From positions 1 to 7,628 of the forward strand of contig JACFNJ010000131.1 of NCBI GenBank assembly GCA_019454865.1: a DNA stretch of 7,628 nucleotides. Direction: 5' to 3'. Shown here one piece after another: positions 6,630 to 7,628 of this stretch (its first letter is position 1; every line of letters begins with the position of its first letter). Below the pieces are notes generated by a model. It did no database searches and had not been told where the DNA came from. It saw only the letters and a list, made by a program, of their open reading frames with translations. The translations under genes and the position numbers were made by a program. This DNA is from Bacteroidia bacterium. GTDB lineage: Bacteria > Bacteroidota > Bacteroidia > UKL13-3.

Positions 6630-7016
6630 TTATTTTTTCTTTATTAACAAGGCATGTCGGGCTTTTATTTTTTTTATAATAAAATCTAATTCTTCATCAG
6701 TTAAAACATGCTTAGTATCAATGCCAGCAAGCATCTTGGCGTAGTTTAGTAATAATTCTGAAAGAGGAATATAATTTTCTACACAAACTTCATTTGCCTC
6801 TACAATTGCTAAAATTTGAAAATTAGATGTGCCTAAAGCAATTGAAATGTCTTTTAATTGTCCGGGTGTAATTGCAATTTCACCACTCTCAATTTTGCTA
6901 TATGTTGTCTGCGATACCTTAATTGCAGCAGCTAAAACCGATTGTTTAATTTGTCTTAACTCCCTATATGCCTTAATTGTCATAGCTAACTTTAAATCAT
7001 ATTCTAAATGTCTCAT
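6630..7016 (-). CDS. Small XRE-family helix-turn-helix transcriptional regulator
   Basis: Predicted DNA-binding protein of 128 residues when started at the ATG at 7016. The Cro/C1-type HTH covers about residues 12-62: helix 1 with KAYRELRQIKQ, helix 2 LAAAIKV, recognition helix SQTTYSKIESGE (35-46), then ITPGQLKDISIALG. The C-terminal half (VEANEVCVENYIPLSELLL, then DEELDFIIKKIK) is helical and probably dimerises or binds an unknown signal; no enzymatic motif is visible. The frame stays open up to 7097, but the extra residues are encoded by the hairpin repeat element and are probably not translated. The ATG at 6983 (MTIKAYREL, 117 aa) is an equally reasonable start. No toxin partner is adjacent, so it is not supported as an antitoxin. 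Its target is unknown. Confidence 0.78.
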   Translation of the reverse strand: MRHLEYDLKLAMTIKAYRELRQIKQSVLAAAIKVSQTTYSKIESGEIAITPGQLKDISIALGTSNFQILAIVEANEVCVENYIPLSELLLNYAKMLAGIDTKHVLTDEELDFIIKKIKARHALLIKKK

Positions 7017-7030
7017 GTGCTTGGGGTAAA

Positions 7031-7097
7031 TTGCAGCTCTTTTTGTTTTGTATTTGGGGTGGCTTTGCGGGTTGGAGCAAAACAAAATGTGCTGCAA
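7031..7097. repeat. Hairpin element: 20-bp imperfect inverted repeat upstream of the HTH gene
   Basis: The left arm 7031-7050 (TTGCAGCTCTTTTTGTTTTG) and the right arm 7078-7097 are reverse complements at 18 of 20 positions, with a 27-base G-rich loop. The octamer GGGGTAAA occurs just outside on both sides (7023-7030 and 7128-7135), as a direct repeat. The composition differs from the AT-rich surroundings. From memory, peptides translated from such sequence recur as spurious ORFs in Bacteroidota genomes, which hints at an interspersed repeat; I could not check this. It sits in the upstream region of the HTH gene and may influence its expression. Confidence 0.6.
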
Positions 7098-7274
7098 GTG
7101 TGGCTGCCATAAACAAAAAAAGCGCTGGGGGTAAAAATTAAATCTTTGTGTGGTCGGTATGTTTGGTCGGGCAATAAATAGTCAGCATAGAAACCTAAAA
7201 ATTTGTTGTCTATTTTCTGTCTTGATTTGTATGTTATTTTAGTGTCCAATTCCATTGGCTATAACGTCAGCCTG
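7098..7274. other. Gene-free intergenic stretch with short repeats
   Basis: I see no credible gene here. The 80-codon minus-strand frame ending at 7013 runs through the hairpin element and has no domain. Visible structure is limited to two copies of TGGTCGG (7151-7157 and 7164-7170, 13 bases apart) and a small dyad CCAAT/ATTGG (7246-7250 and 7254-7258) just before the IS relic. The promoter of the HTH gene should lie in or near this stretch, but no clear TAnnTTTG element stands out. Confidence 0.4.
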
Positions 7275-7289
7275 TGAAAAAACTTGTAG

Positions 7290-7312
7290 TAATTAACACA
7301 AGCTGTTAATTA
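7290..7312. repeat. Subterminal hairpin inside the IS relic
   Basis: TAATTAACA (7290-7298) and TGTTAATTA (7304-7312) are perfect 9-bp inverted arms with a five-base loop. The hairpin lies between the left terminal repeat and the transposase start at 7363, a place where IS elements often carry structures that limit read-through or bind transposase. Its role here is inference. Confidence 0.5.
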
Positions 7313-7362
7313 TTTATGAAGTAAACATACAAATAAAAACAGAACTATCAATATTTTTGTGT

Positions 7363-7545
7363 ATGCCAATAATAACACCTAAAAGCCGCACACAGATTGA
7401 GTTTAAGAGTCTCTAAGAGTATATTGAAAAAGATATTACAGTAAGATTTATTGATGCTTTTGTAGAAAAACTTGAATTTGATATAGTTTTCTTTATTAAA
7501 GAAACAGTAAAGTTAAATAACCTTCTTACAAGTCGGTTTTTGTAA
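7363..7545 (+). pseudogene. Broken transposase N-terminus, IS1182-like
   Basis: From the ATG at 7363 the frame reads MPIITPKSRTQIEFKSL, then TAA (7414-7416), then EYIEKDITVRFIDAFVEKLE and about twenty more residues to TAA at 7543-7545. The phrase D-x-x-VRFIDAFVEKLE is the hallmark N-terminal motif (DUF772 region) of IS1182-type transposases, which normally have DNPVR at this point and run on for 400 to 500 residues. Similarity ends around 7480, where family members have a LGF motif. The in-frame stop sits in an SL-stop-EY context, as expected from a point mutation. The DDE catalytic domain is absent. The family name comes from recognition of this motif and was not checked by a search; another IS family with the same N-terminal domain is possible. 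Confidence 0.65.
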
Positions 7546-7572
7546 TAATGAATCAAATTACTAGTTTTTTCA

Positions 7573-7628
7573 TAACGGTTTGCAACCTTGCGCAGTTGCC
7601 GATCGCGTTAAGTAAGTCTGTCAACCAA
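7573..7628. other. Right-edge fragment, more GC-rich, with small inverted repeats
   Basis: The sequence after the IS relic is richer in G and C than anything nearby. It holds GCAAC/GTTGC arms (7582-7586 and 7595-7599) around an eight-base loop and the palindrome CGATCG (7601-7606 region). No gene can be called. It may be the edge of another intergenic repeat cut by the window end. Confidence 0.3.

Larger units (their letters stand above)
7275..7572 (+). mobile_element. Internally deleted insertion sequence relic (IS1182-like), about 300 bp
   Basis: TGAAAAAACT at 7275-7284 and its exact reverse complement AGTTTTTTCA at 7563-7572 form 10-bp terminal inverted repeats. Inside both ends the sequence AGTAATT follows (7288-7294 on the left, three bases further in than on the right), so the ends are related beyond the poly-A core. 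Between them is a transposase N-terminus with a stop codon and no catalytic part, so the copy cannot move itself. It may still be mobilised by a full-length relative, as a MITE-like element. The exact ends are uncertain, because ATAACG flanks the relic as a possible target duplication (7261-7266, 7572-7577) and would place the left end at 7267. Confidence 0.6.

Noticed and set aside
7017..7097. N-terminal extension of the HTH protein (27 extra residues)
   Set aside because: The residues come from the inverted-repeat element and precede a normal HTH N-terminus; internal ATGs at 7016 and 6983 are better starts.
7013..7255. 80-codon minus-strand frame across the hairpin element
   Set aside because: It is low in credible protein features, is encoded largely by the repeat element, and overlaps the HTH gene start in another frame.
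7572..7613. Integron attC-like site, because GTTAAGT (7607-7613) fits the GTTRRRY core
   Set aside because: No matching RYYYAAC partner or paired inner boxes were found, and there is no integrase or cassette array in the window.

Overview
The window is very AT-rich DNA from a member of the Bacteroidota. Several features point there: a Bacteroidota-type PheS with a C-x2-C-x4-C-x2-C cluster, a 754-residue mitochondrial-type aconitase, an SbsA/Big_5-like Ig protein tail, a short SPII lipoprotein, mostly weak Shine-Dalgarno signals, and an IS relic of a type common in that phylum. I cannot name a genus.

Layout. Bases 1-512 hold the C-terminal end of an Ig-like-domain protein (+). Bases 513-889 are a gene-free, extremely AT-rich stretch with a cluster of DnaA-box-like 9-mers. 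Two are perfect TTATNCACA and several are CTATNCACA, with an AT-rich tract next to the last strong box. This is the most interesting part of the window and a good candidate for a chromosomal replication origin (oriC) or another DnaA-binding locus. Next come pheS (902-1915, +), aconitase (2034-4298, +) with a strong intrinsic terminator (4320-4366), and a Glu/Leu/Phe/Val-dehydrogenase-family enzyme (4463-5728, +). A convergent lipoprotein of unknown function (5832-6521, -) and a small XRE-type HTH regulator (6630-7016, -) with its own terminator follow.

The right end (7017-7628) is accessory, repeat-rich DNA. It has an imperfect 20-bp-arm hairpin element abutting the regulator. It also has a roughly 300-bp internally deleted insertion sequence with 10-bp terminal inverted repeats (7275-7284 / 7563-7572), which encloses a broken transposase N-terminus (7363-7545) resembling the IS1182 family. 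The window ends in a more GC-rich fragment with small inverted repeats.

How the genes relate. Aconitase makes isocitrate on the way to 2-oxoglutarate. The amino acid dehydrogenase links 2-oxo acids with amino acids and ammonium. The two are neighbours in central carbon/nitrogen metabolism but are separated by a terminator, so they are probably transcribed separately. pheS is a housekeeping translation gene. The lipoprotein and HTH genes look like independent units.
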